8,568 bases of DNA from UBA4951 sp963652335 (GCA_963652335.1 CAVJSS010000023.1:1-8568), one strand, 5' to 3'. Counted from the stretch's first letter, positions 1 to 6,417 are shown. Made by a program: numbers and translations. Notes: generated from the letters alone by a model not told the origin.

Positions 1-2
1 AT

Positions 3-317
3 TTCTCCAAAAGCAGCATCTTCGATTACAACCATTTGCTAACCCATATTTTGTATCATCTTCACGATGAAAAAGAACTTATAACGACAATCATCGATTC
101 AAAATGCAAAGACGTCTTTTTGAATGACTTAAGGAAGCGTTTCTTGCCTATTTCGGAAAGAATCGTCAAAGAAAATTTGCTAAAGATCAAAGAAATGCCC
201 TTTGAATTGCAGGTTAGCAAAGTCACAGAAGACTTCATCGTCACCATTGAATATTGGTTTAGAAACGGGTGCGAAGAAACACCCGAAAAAGTGTCTTCAT
301 ATCTCTTCTCTTTTTAA
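3..317 (+). CDS. TetR/AcrR-type regulator, C-terminal part (5' end outside window)
   Basis: The frame is open from the left edge, so the TTG at 36 is not the true start; the visible part is about 104 residues. It reads as the all-helical ligand-binding and dimerisation half of a TetR-family regulator. A helix beginning YNHLLTHILYHLHDEKELI resembles the tails where TetR proteins have 'll.hi.en.el'. A helix with FIVTIEYWFRNGCEETPEKV resembles the usual final 'i.wWl..g...tpeem...l'. The DNA-binding helix-turn-helix would lie upstream and cannot be seen, so the family call rests on the C-terminal pattern alone. The gene lies 84 bases upstream of the lipoprotein on the same strand. TetR repressors commonly control themselves and an adjacent gene, so a link to the lipoprotein is possible but inferred. 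Confidence 0.6.
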   Translation, partial: FSKSSIFDYNHLLTHILYHLHDEKELITTIIDSKCKDVFLNDLRKRFLPISERIVKENLLKIKEMPFELQVSKVTEDFIVTIEYWFRNGCEETPEKVSSYLFSF

Positions 318-339
318 AACGTTTGTTTTTCGTTTTTTT
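316..339 (+). terminator. weak intrinsic terminator after the TetR gene
   Basis: Overlapping the TAA stop, AAAACG (316-321) can pair with CGTTTT (331-336) around a 9-base loop, and T residues continue to 339. The stem is short and AT-rich, so termination would be weak and read-through into the lipoprotein gene is possible. Confidence 0.25.
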
Positions 340-366
340 GGCTATTTTGCTTGTAGCAAATACATG
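338..366 (+). promoter_or_regulatory. putative promoter with a 15-bp palindrome ahead of the lipoprotein gene
   Basis: TTTGCT-TGT-AGCAAA at 346-360 is a perfect 6-bp inverted repeat with a 3-base centre, the size and form of a TetR-type operator. A candidate -35 TTGGCT (338-343) and a poor -10 TACATG (361-366) are separated by 17 bases, which would put the palindrome in the spacer. The palindrome is seen directly; the promoter boxes and the link to the upstream TetR gene are inference. It could instead be a small hairpin in the leader. Confidence 0.3.
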
Positions 367-401
367 TTCCTTTAGCTAGAATGTTGCCAGGAGAAACGAA
401 T

Positions 402-2648
402 ATGAAAAACAAAGGAACCAAAATATTGTGGGCCATGTCCCTTCCGGTCATTCTTCTAGCCTCGTGTGCAAGCTCAGAAGAAAAAAGATGGTCATATGGG
501 AAGGACGAAATGCCCAACTTCATCTCCATAGAAGCCAAGTTGACCAAAAACGGCGATGGGACGGCAACGTTTTTAGCCAATGCCGATGGAACCATCTTCA
601 ATACGGACATAACGAAAAAGGACGTTATCGTCTATGACATCGATTCGGCAATCAACAGCTTATCCAACAGCAAAAAAGGATACGCTGATTATTCGGTTCT
701 GAAAGCCGCGTCAGTCAACGTAACCAAGATCGAAACCAATGAAAACAAATCCGGTTTCGCCATCACCTTCGCAGATTCAAACGCCGAAAGCTATGGAATG
801 CTCATAAATTCATCCGTCACGACTTATTCCCAATATGTGATGGTAAGCGAAGCCGAGAAGGATTTCGACGATCCAAAAGACCCTCAAGCGGAATTCGAAG
901 ACAGATACATCTCTAGCAAAGTCACTTGGGAAGACGGCGGCAAATTCGTCTATCAGTTGATAAGCGGGATCGGAACGATAATAGTCGGCGTAGCCACCGA
1001 AAACCCAGCTACTTTGGCTGGTGGCATATTCAGCCTTTTGGGAACATTGTCGGAAAGTCTTTTATCCGGCGGCCCAACGATGAAAGATATCATGGATCAG
1101 CTTAGGGAAACCGATAGGAAGATCGATGAATTAAGCGCCAAAATCGATAGGAACACGCAGCAATTGGCCGATGAGATTGTCCGAGCGGAAGCCATGGTCG
1201 ATCAAGCCAACCTTAATACATTGAACTTGGCCATCAATGATTTCGCGACCAATTGTTTGTCACCCATCAACAATTTCAACCGCGACTTGGCAGATGAAGT
1301 CGGGTTCTATTATCGCGATTACGTCAAATCTTCTCAGACAGTCGAACTCCGCCTCGTCAAAAACGATGACGGGGAATGGGAATCGGAACCGTTGGGAGAT
1401 ATGAAAGGTTCAACCAACTTTAGTTTGACCATCAGCGATTTCGACAATGCCAGAGATCATCTATCCAAGCACAACAACATCGTTGAAGAAGGCTTTATGG
1501 AAGAACTGGGCAAAGACATCGAAGTTGCAATCGAAGGCAAAAAAGATCTCCCAGAAGGAATCGAAAAAGAGACTCTTCGTGATTTCGTCGCTTCAATGAT
1601 CTACGAAGAATTCTGCAAACAATATTTCTCCGCGAACATAGACAAAGCTAAGCAATATCGTAATTACATGATTGACTGCGCCGAAAGAATAAGCGGTTTA
1701 AACGGAAAGATTTCGATCTTAAACAGCTACTTTTCTCGTTTGCAGTATATGTTCAACTTCGCCGGAGAGATCAAGGATTCCGTAAGGACTTTGACTGCCA
1801 ACATCTTGCAATTCCTCGATATGAATACGGCCCGTGCATCGGAAGCTTGTCTGTTCGCCGAGATAATGCCAACTGACTTAGCCAAAGACTTCAAAACCGC
1901 CAGGGAAACATTGCAGAATTTCTATAACAACATCAAAGAATTGCCGGATACCTATTCATTTACCACCTCGGCGGCCTTGACCGGAGGGTGGTATAAAACC
2001 AGATACGAACTTAGCTATAGCAATCCTGGAAACAAATGCAATTTGAACGTCAAATTCAAGATATTCAATCAAAAATGGGAAGGCATATATCTGAACGATT
2101 ATGAGGATGACATTTCCAAGCACTATAGCTTAAGTGCCGTCCAGCACGCTAGAATCGCCACTAGATGGAACCTCCTCCGCTCCTCTGGCGTAATCGAATC
2201 CGATAGCGACTATATTCATTACCTTTATGATTCCAAGGTAATCTCGGAAGAATCGATAAAAGCGGCCGAAACCTGTTTCAACTGGCATCATGCCGTCTCT
2301 AGCTGCTATCGCATTTTGACCAGCGATAGAGCCGAAAGAGAACTCAATATAAGCGATACATCGACTTGGATGCTTTGCATCGCCCAAGGCAACCCGGGCG
2401 GAGATTATTTCACAGTCGGCAAGGAATATGGCTATCGCGAAAAGCACGACTCTTCTTCTTGGTATGGAAGGATATTCGAAAGCACGTTCGTTTATGCCGC
2501 CACCGGCGGTTCGGCCGGAAACCAAAGGATCTGCATGTGGGCCCGTTATGCCGAAAGCCATTGGTATTGGGTCGATGATGAATATTGGGCTTTCAAGAAC
2601 CTTGATAACACCAACTATTTCTTCTCGATCGACATCGTCACGGATTAA
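402..2648 (+). CDS. large predicted lipoprotein with hydrophobic segment and coiled coil, function unknown
   Basis: The start is ATG 402, not the earlier in-frame ATG at 381: AGGAG (389-393) sits 8 bases before it, and a signal peptide begins directly there. The protein has 748 residues. Lysines, then a hydrophobic core, lead to lipobox LAS-C with lipidated Cys22, so it should be anchored on the outer face of the membrane. Residues about 38-147 look beta-rich. Residues 186-222 are hydrophobic and glycine-rich (GIGTIIVGVA, GGIFSLLGTL). Residues about 227-275 form a heptad-like coiled coil (IMDQLRETDRKIDELSAKID). A helical domain extends to about 515. The C-terminal part (about 528-748) is rich in Trp and Tyr. 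I do not recognise the family. A hydrophobic hairpin next to long helices is reminiscent of alpha-helical pore-forming proteins, but that is shape only, not homology. It is monocistronic, ending at a strong shared terminator. Confidence 0.9.
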   Translation: MKNKGTKILWAMSLPVILLASCASSEEKRWSYGKDEMPNFISIEAKLTKNGDGTATFLANADGTIFNTDITKKDVIVYDIDSAINSLSNSKKGYADYSVLKAASVNVTKIETNENKSGFAITFADSNAESYGMLINSSVTTYSQYVMVSEAEKDFDDPKDPQAEFEDRYISSKVTWEDGGKFVYQLISGIGTIIVGVATENPATLAGGIFSLLGTLSESLLSGGPTMKDIMDQLRETDRKIDELSAKIDRNTQQLADEIVRAEAMVDQANLNTLNLAINDFATNCLSPINNFNRDLADEVGFYYRDYVKSSQTVELRLVKNDDGEWESEPLGDMKGSTNFSLTISDFDNARDHLSKHNNIVEEGFMEELGKDIEVAIEGKKDLPEGIEKETLRDFVASMIYEEFCKQYFSANIDKAKQYRNYMIDCAERISGLNGKISILNSYFSRLQYMFNFAGEIKDSVRTLTANILQFLDMNTARASEACLFAEIMPTDLAKDFKTARETLQNFYNNIKELPDTYSFTTSAALTGGWYKTRYELSYSNPGNKCNLNVKFKIFNQKWEGIYLNDYEDDISKHYSLSAVQHARIATRWNLLRSSGVIESDSDYIHYLYDSKVISEESIKAAETCFNWHHAVSSCYRILTSDRAERELNISDTSTWMLCIAQGNPGGDYFTVGKEYGYREKHDSSSWYGRIFESTFVYAATGGSAGNQRICMWARYAESHWYWVDDEYWAFKNLDNTNYFFSIDIVTD

Positions 2649-2653
2649 AACGA

Positions 2654-2683
2654 AAAGCCCAGCTTACGAACGAGCTGGGCTTT
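2654..2683. terminator. bidirectional intrinsic terminator between convergent genes
   Basis: An 11-bp perfect stem (AAAGCCCAGCT / AGCTGGGCTTT) with an 8-base loop lies between the lipoprotein stop (2646-2648) and the phosphatase stop (2688-2690). T-rich sequence follows on both strands (CATTTTATTT on plus, TCGTTTTAAT on minus), so one hairpin can end both transcripts. Confidence 0.9.
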
Positions 2684-2687
2684 CATT

Positions 2688-3830
2688 TTATTTGGTCAAT
2701 TTGTCTATCAACGTATTGATCGCGACATCATCAAGACCGCACGCCTTTAGATAATCTTTCGCGAAATCTACGTAACTTATGTTTTCGATATCTTTGCTAG
2801 AGGAGAGATATTCCATGAATTCATCGAACCTCAGTTCGGAAACGGCTTCGTATTTAGGATCATCCTCTTTGATCTTGAAATAGTTGTAATAAGTTATCAT
2901 GTAATCCTTTTTCATCTCTTGATAACTCGCCCCACATAAGGCTTCAAGAAGCATGCAGACAAATCCGGTCCTATCTTTACCCTCTACGCAATGCACATAA
3001 TAAGGGCCATCGTATTTGATCATTTCCTTCAGTCCTTTGCCTAAGCTTGTCTTGAATGGGCTTTCGACGAAAGAAGAAAAGAGATTTGGCTCTGGGGCGT
3101 CTTCCGCTCCATCCAATCGGAAATTGGAACCCATGTTCAAGAACACAGCCTTTTGTTCTAGAGCATAAGAAGACGACAAATCATATTTCTTTTTGTATTC
3201 TTCGATATCGGCTTCAGAGTCAGACAAATCCAAAATGAATTTGACTTTATTCTCCTTCAATAGATCGTCGACATAGTGGGCCCTGTTATAAGCATCGTTG
3301 AATGGGCTTGCTCCTCGATAAAGCTTATTTGATAGGATATTGCTTGTTTTTATTTCTCTGAAGTTCGCGAATTCTTCGTTTGAGGAAAAATCGCCCCTAT
3401 CGTTTGAATAATGCATCGAGAAGGCTTCTTGTTCGTTTTTGTATTTCCCTTTCTCGTTCAAGACGACGTTGACGGTATATGTTTCATCCAATTTATAAGC
3501 GTCCCAAAAATCCGATGTGTTGTTTTTGGTTATTTGGACATACGGATAGCCTTGATAGCCGCAGATCAGAGGAAAATCGCTTCTTGTGTAATACCCATCG
3601 AAATAAGGAATGTCCATGAGACTCTCCCCGTTGGAATAATAAACGTTGCATGAATCCCCAAAAGCGAACCCTTTCTCTTGCATTCCTTCGTTTTGGATAT
3701 TTATGTAGCAGGAATTGAATTTTGTTTCGTGGATTATGCTTATGTCCCCTGTTTCGATTTTGGATGAACAGCAAGACAAAACGAAAACGGCGAATAAACC
3801 TCCAAGAACGTATCTGTTTTTATGAATCAT
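2688..3830 (-). CDS. lipid-anchored tyrosine phosphatase (Cys-X5-Arg, PF13350-like)
   Basis: This 380-residue protein carries the P-loop HCVEGKDRTG at residues 280-289, with nucleophile Cys281 and phosphate-binding Arg287. GKDRTG is the form found in bacterial tyrosine phosphatases of the Y_phosphatase3 type and in related phosphoinositide-active enzymes. Upstream, KLYRGASPFN (169-178) and FILDLSDSEAD (198-208) match the family's 'lyRs..' and 'viDLr...E' elements. Residues 1-20 are a lipoprotein signal (lipobox VLS-C, Cys20), so the enzyme should act outside the cell on the membrane. Residues 25-160 form an extra N-terminal beta-rich region (FAFGDSCNVYY, LMDIPYFDGYY). I associate this layout with gut Bacillota phosphatases from memory. 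An AAGGGGG site lies about 9 bases before the ATG. The start overlaps the preceding ORF's stop (ATGA), suggesting translational coupling. Substrate is unknown. Confidence 0.9.
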   Translation of the reverse strand: MIHKNRYVLGGLFAVFVLSCCSSKIETGDISIIHETKFNSCYINIQNEGMQEKGFAFGDSCNVYYSNGESLMDIPYFDGYYTRSDFPLICGYQGYPYVQITKNNTSDFWDAYKLDETYTVNVVLNEKGKYKNEQEAFSMHYSNDRGDFSSNEEFANFREIKTSNILSNKLYRGASPFNDAYNRAHYVDDLLKENKVKFILDLSDSEADIEEYKKKYDLSSSYALEQKAVFLNMGSNFRLDGAEDAPEPNLFSSFVESPFKTSLGKGLKEMIKYDGPYYVHCVEGKDRTGFVCMLLEALCGASYQEMKKDYMITYYNYFKIKEDDPKYEAVSELRFDEFMEYLSSSKDIENISYVDFAKDYLKACGLDDVAINTLIDKLTK

Positions 3831-4150
3831 GGCCAGATTCCCCCTTCATCGTGATAAGGATAAAACAAAACGCCGTCCCAATCACGTTGATTGTTATATT
3901 CTCCAATAACTGCTTTTGTCGACAATTTTAGATTCGTCTTGTTGCATAAACCGGCGATCATCATCGATTCGATATCGAAACTGGCAAACGGGGCACATAT
4001 GGCTTTTAAAAAACCCTTCAACGTCAATTGCCAATCCAATGAATCGATGTTTGCCAAAAAATCCAAAGGGCTTATTCTTAAAAACTCTCTAGTACACGTA
4101 ATGGATGAGCAAACTAGCTTCTTTGGAAAAAAAAAATCACGTTTGAACAT
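3827..4150 (-). CDS. 107-residue hypothetical protein translationally coupled to the phosphatase
   Basis: Not recognised. ATG 4150 is preceded by GGAGAG about 7 bases upstream, and the TGA stop overlaps the phosphatase ATG as ATGA. Both support a real gene despite the lack of a known domain. It begins MFKRDFFFPKK, has a hydrophobic middle (LKGFLKAICAPFASFDI) and an acidic, aromatic end (DWDGVLFYPYHDEGG). No signal peptide is evident. Codons 5-8 are GAT TTT TTT TTT, a run of ten T. Gain or loss of one T ends translation within a few codons (9 T) or about 18 codons (11 T), which could switch this ORF and, through coupling, the phosphatase. A 103-codon frame on the opposite strand (3891-4202) lacks a ribosome binding site, so the minus strand is preferred. 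It could also be a long leader ORF. Confidence 0.5.
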   Translation of the reverse strand: MFKRDFFFPKKLVCSSITCTREFLRISPLDFLANIDSLDWQLTLKGFLKAICAPFASFDIESMMIAGLCNKTNLKLSTKAVIGEYNNQRDWDGVLFYPYHDEGGIWP

Positions 4151-4172
4151 TTATACTCTCCGTTTTTCTCAG

Positions 4173-4225
4173 TACTGCACTGCAGTAGTCAACGATAAAT
4201 AGACGGTTTTGCAGTAATTCGTAAA
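4173..4225 (-). promoter_or_regulatory. operator-like TACTGCA sites and possible promoter for the 107-aa ORF and phosphatase
   Basis: On the minus strand TACTGCA occurs at 4216-4210 and again within a perfect palindrome TACTGCA-G-TGCAGTA (4187-4173), 29 bases further on. Candidate boxes TTTACG (4225-4220) and TATTTA (4201-4196) are 18 bases apart. That would place one site in the spacer and the palindrome at the transcription start, a classic repressor layout. The repeated half-sites are seen directly. The promoter boxes are poor matches and the controlling protein is unknown. Confidence 0.4.
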
Positions 4226-4283
4226 CAGGCGCTTGGCTCTTCAAAGTCGCCAACACGAGCCACCATGGGAGCTTTTGGTAGGA

Positions 4284-4554
4284 TTAGTTCGCTTTCCTGT
4301 ATTCGTTCGTCCGAATCCGGCAAGCTGAACTAGAAGCCTTATATCTTTCCATGCGTTCTTTGTAGGAAAGGCTCCCTCCGTGCGGCATTCTGCCGACTTG
4401 GAGCCTTTCTTCTTCCTTGAGTTCCGTTTTCGTAGCCCCCCTGTTTGCTTAAGGCTACTAGCCCAAGTTCAGATAAGAATAATTCATCGTTTTCAATCAA
4501 ATCGTCGCCGCTTCCCATAGTCTCAACTATGAAATAATCTAAAGTTCGCTCTTC
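4284..4554 (-). pseudogene. decayed minus-strand coding sequence with one frameshift
   Basis: Two overlapping minus-strand frames each read like protein for part of their length. The first, open from 4554, contains LDYFIVETMGSGDD, LIENDELFLSELGL and VALSKQGGYEN, then turns into arginine-rich nonsense. The second, open 4448-4284, continues with ELKEEERLQVGRMPHGG, SLSYKERMERYKAS and CRIRTNEYRKAN before a TAA. Removing one G from AACGGAACTC near 4420 joins them into a single chain of about 85 residues (YENELKEEERLQ). The first frame has an ATG at 4518 but no ribosome binding site, so the original 5' end may be lost. The family is not recognised; the basic, Tyr-rich tail is all that can be described. 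A programmed frameshift or sequencing error is possible but less likely than decay. Confidence 0.5.
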
Positions 4555-4576
4555 TCAAAGAATATAGAGCAATTAT

Positions 4577-4648
4577 TTGAACTTTGGATTGAACTTTTGA
4601 TTGAACTTTAAAATACACTTTTGATTGAACTTTAGAATAAACTTTTGC
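4577..4648 (+). repeat. three 24-bp tandem repeats (six 12-bp TTGAACTTT units) in the regulator promoter
   Basis: The stretch divides exactly into 12-bp units: TTGAACTTTGGA, TTGAACTTTTGA, TTGAACTTTAAA, ATACACTTTTGA, TTGAACTTTAGA and ATAAACTTTTGC. Units 3-4 and 5-6 show the higher 24-bp period, differing at only three positions. Two inverted relatives lie further upstream, AAGTTCA (4465-4471) and AAAGTTC (4541-4547). The array ends about 30 bases before the start codon, the position of a multi-site operator. Regular spacing suggests several protein subunits binding side by side, plausibly the regulator it precedes (inference). Confidence 0.85.
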
Positions 4649-4653
4649 ATACT
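4625..4653 (+). promoter_or_regulatory. putative promoter of the AlbA_2 regulator inside the repeat array
   Basis: TTGAAC (4625-4630), part of the fifth 12-bp unit, is a good -35, and CATACT (4648-4653) is an acceptable -10 at 17 bases. Protein bound to the array would cover the -35, so repression or autoregulation is the simplest reading. Confidence 0.45.
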
Positions 4654-4677
4654 ATTAGCAAATACAAGGAGATGGCT

Positions 4678-5985
4678 ATGATGGATTATGGACAGGAAAA
4701 TGAATTCGTCGAATTCAAGGAAACAACAGGAGAACTAAAAGAGGGCGTACGATCGATTGCATCCATGCTGAACAAGAATAAGCATGCCCTGCTTTATTTC
4801 GGAATCACAAACGAGGGAAAAGTCATCGGACAAGAAGCATCTGACGCTACTTTAAGACAGGTTTCCCAAGCCATTTCCTTCAATATCGAACCTGCCATCA
4901 TTCCGACGATCACCGTCTTAGATGGCCCAAAGGAAAACCTGAAAGTCATCAAGATAGAAGCAAGAGGGAGCGATATTCCTTATTCCGCCTATGGGCAATA
5001 TCTCATTCGCTCCGCGGATGAAGACAAAAAGATAACGAGAGAAGCCTTGAGAAAGATGTTCACAGGAGCGGGTTTCGATTTCGTTGCCGAGATCGAATCG
5101 ACAAGGCAGGACCTGACCTTTGAGAAATTGACTTCGATCTTAGTTTCGAAAGGATATCACATCGTATCGACATCCGCTCTTGTGAAGAGCAAGAACCTCA
5201 AAAACAGTGATGGCAAATACAACATCATGGCTTTCGTTTTGTCGGATCAATCCGATATTTCTATCAAAGTCGTCCGTTTTGCCGGAATCGATAAGACATC
5301 GATGGCTCAAAGAACAGAATTTGGAAATCAATGCCTCCTGTTCGCATTGCAGCAGGCGATGGATTATGTCGAGACATTGAACGAAACCAATGTCATCCTT
5401 GGAAAAGAAGGAAGAAAAGATACACATCTTTTCGATAGCGAAGCATTCGAAGAAGCATGGAAAAACGCTTGTGTCCATAATTCCTGGATGGATATGGTTC
5501 CCCCAGCCATCTATATATATAGCGACCGCATGGAAATCGTTTCCTATGGCGGCCTTCCCTATGGGTTGACGCTCGGCGAATTCTACGAGGGAACCTCCCA
5601 TCCGATCAACAAGGCTCTGTGGTCCATCTTCAATTCAGCCGAATACGCAGAACAAACAGGACATGGAATCCCGACCATCCTAAGCAAATACGGAAAGGAA
5701 GCCTTCAAGATCTCCGACAACTATCTGACAGTGACCATTCCATTTGCCTTCAAGCCAGCATGGGCGCTCGTCGCAGAAAAGCAAAAAGAATCACTTGTCT
5801 TAAATGATAGTCAAAAGGCTATTCTAGAAGCACTGAAGAAAAATCCACATCTGACAGGAGACCTGCTCGTAAAAGAAACAAATCTTAGTCTTTCATCAAT
5901 CAAAAAAGGCATGGTGAGATTACAGGAATTAGGCTTAATTGAACGTTCTGGATCCAAGAAATTCGGCTATTGGATTGTAAAATAA
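4678..5985 (+). CDS. AlbA_2-domain / divergent AAA-type transcriptional regulator (COG2865-like)
   Basis: The start is ATG 4678 (ATG 4681 is also possible): AAGGAG (4666-4671) lies 6 bases before it, while the ATG at 4672 abuts the site. The protein has 435 residues. Residues about 8-128 match the AlbA_2 (Schlafen-like) domain: EFVEFKETTGEL at the start, LYFGITNEGKVIGQE, then YSAYGQYLIRSADED. Residues about 255-360 resemble the HATPase_c_4 region: NACVHNSW (263-270) is the Asn/His box, GGLPYGLTLGEF (291-302) and EQTGHGIP (325-332) follow. Residues about 376-430 form a winged helix-turn-helix (SQKAILEALKKNP, SLSSIKKGMVRLQELGLIERSG). Such proteins are annotated as predicted transcriptional regulators; the signal sensed is generally unknown. 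It stands alone on the plus strand between decayed minus-strand genes, with a tandem operator-like array in its promoter, suggesting autoregulation. Confidence 0.9.
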   Translation: MMDYGQENEFVEFKETTGELKEGVRSIASMLNKNKHALLYFGITNEGKVIGQEASDATLRQVSQAISFNIEPAIIPTITVLDGPKENLKVIKIEARGSDIPYSAYGQYLIRSADEDKKITREALRKMFTGAGFDFVAEIESTRQDLTFEKLTSILVSKGYHIVSTSALVKSKNLKNSDGKYNIMAFVLSDQSDISIKVVRFAGIDKTSMAQRTEFGNQCLLFALQQAMDYVETLNETNVILGKEGRKDTHLFDSEAFEEAWKNACVHNSWMDMVPPAIYIYSDRMEIVSYGGLPYGLTLGEFYEGTSHPINKALWSIFNSAEYAEQTGHGIPTILSKYGKEAFKISDNYLTVTIPFAFKPAWALVAEKQKESLVLNDSQKAILEALKKNPHLTGDLLVKETNLSLSSIKKGMVRLQELGLIERSGSKKFGYWIVK

Positions 5986-6003
5986 GCAGGAAACGATTAT
6001 GGC

Positions 6004-6060
6004 AAAAAAAAGGGGGGGTGCAATATTCTGTTTTTTGCAGTTTACCCCTGAAAATATTGC
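6004..6060 (-). terminator. minus-strand intrinsic terminator with U8 tract after the 6071-6359 remnant
   Basis: On the minus strand, GCAATATT (6060-6053) can pair with AATATTGC (6027-6020), or GGGGT (6048-6044) with ACCCC (6019-6015). The sequence then runs CCC followed by eight T (6011-6004). The two pairings are mutually exclusive unless a pseudoknot forms. The position just past the remnant's stop supports a terminator for that lost gene. On the plus strand the hairpin follows the AlbA_2 stop but lacks a downstream T run. Confidence 0.5.
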
Positions 6061-6070
6061 GTCGCGTTGT

Positions 6071-6359
6071 TTACTCTTCGCCCTCGGCGAACTTCTTGAC
6101 CAGATCTTTTTTTCGAATGGTATTTCTTGTCGAATTACTTTAGGCAGACCTTTTCTAGCGTGTCGAGCCGGCCTATCAGGTGTAATGCCGCCTGGTAGAC
6201 GGGCCGTTGCCAAGCTCAATGACGCACACGTTTCTATATTCCAATGATTGCCTAAAGGCGAAAATGGCGCATAGTTGGAGGACCGTAGTTGATTTGTGGC
6301 GAAACAGGATATATTGATGGCAACGGAAAACCGCATTTACACAGATGTGAAGAAACTCC
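6071..6359 (-). pseudogene. decayed minus-strand gene with in-frame stops and a poly-A frameshift
   Basis: One minus-strand frame starting at ATG 6359 reads HLCKCGFPLPSIYPV, INYGPPTMRHFRL, then crosses TAG, TAG and TGA. It continues PVYQAALHLIGRLDTLEKVC, meets a TAA, and resumes FDKKYHSKK. Dropping one A from the run of seven (6107-6113) leads into DLVKKFAEGEE and a TAA at 6071-6073. The final 60 codons look convincingly coding; the front part is less certain. The family is not recognised. A terminator-like hairpin with a U8 tract follows directly, which fits a former gene end. The several stops argue against sequencing error. Confidence 0.45.
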
Positions 6360-6366
6360 CAACATA

Positions 6367-6417
6367 TCAACTCGCAAAAATACTATTTTTAGCAAAAATA
6401 TGAGTTGAGCAAAAAGC
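6367..6417. repeat. composite palindrome plus GCAAAAAT/GAGCAAAAAGC motif
   Basis: TCAACTC (6367-6373) and GAGTTGA (6402-6408) are inverted copies around a core in which AAAAATA-C-TATTTTT (6376-6390) is itself palindromic. GCAAAAATA occurs twice in direct orientation (6374-6382, 6392-6400). GAGCAAAAAGC (6407-6417) follows. The GCAAAAAT + GAGCAAAAAGC pair recurs at 8388-8411. This may be a mobile-element end or a shared regulatory site. Confidence 0.5.

Noticed and set aside
381..401. Upstream ATG at 381 as the lipoprotein start
   Set aside because: It would add seven residues before the signal peptide and includes the ribosome binding site of ATG 402 in the coding region.
2130..2561. 143-codon minus-strand frame inside the lipoprotein gene
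   Set aside because: Shadow of the lipoprotein coding sequence: fully contained, no ribosome binding site, low-complexity composition.
3891..4202. 103-codon open frame on the plus strand opposite the 107-residue ORF
   Set aside because: It starts at TTG without a ribosome binding site, whereas the minus-strand frame has one and an ATGA overlap with the phosphatase.
4365..4410. Intrinsic terminator
   Set aside because: The stem is long, but the loop holds a second stem, no T tract follows on either strand, and it lies in a coding remnant.
5140..5601. 153-codon minus-strand frame inside the AlbA_2 regulator gene
   Set aside because: Antisense shadow of a gene with three recognisable domains.
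6176..6370. 64-codon minus-strand frame as an intact small gene
   Set aside because: The protein-like signal runs mainly in a neighbouring frame and is interrupted, so decay fits better than an intact small gene.
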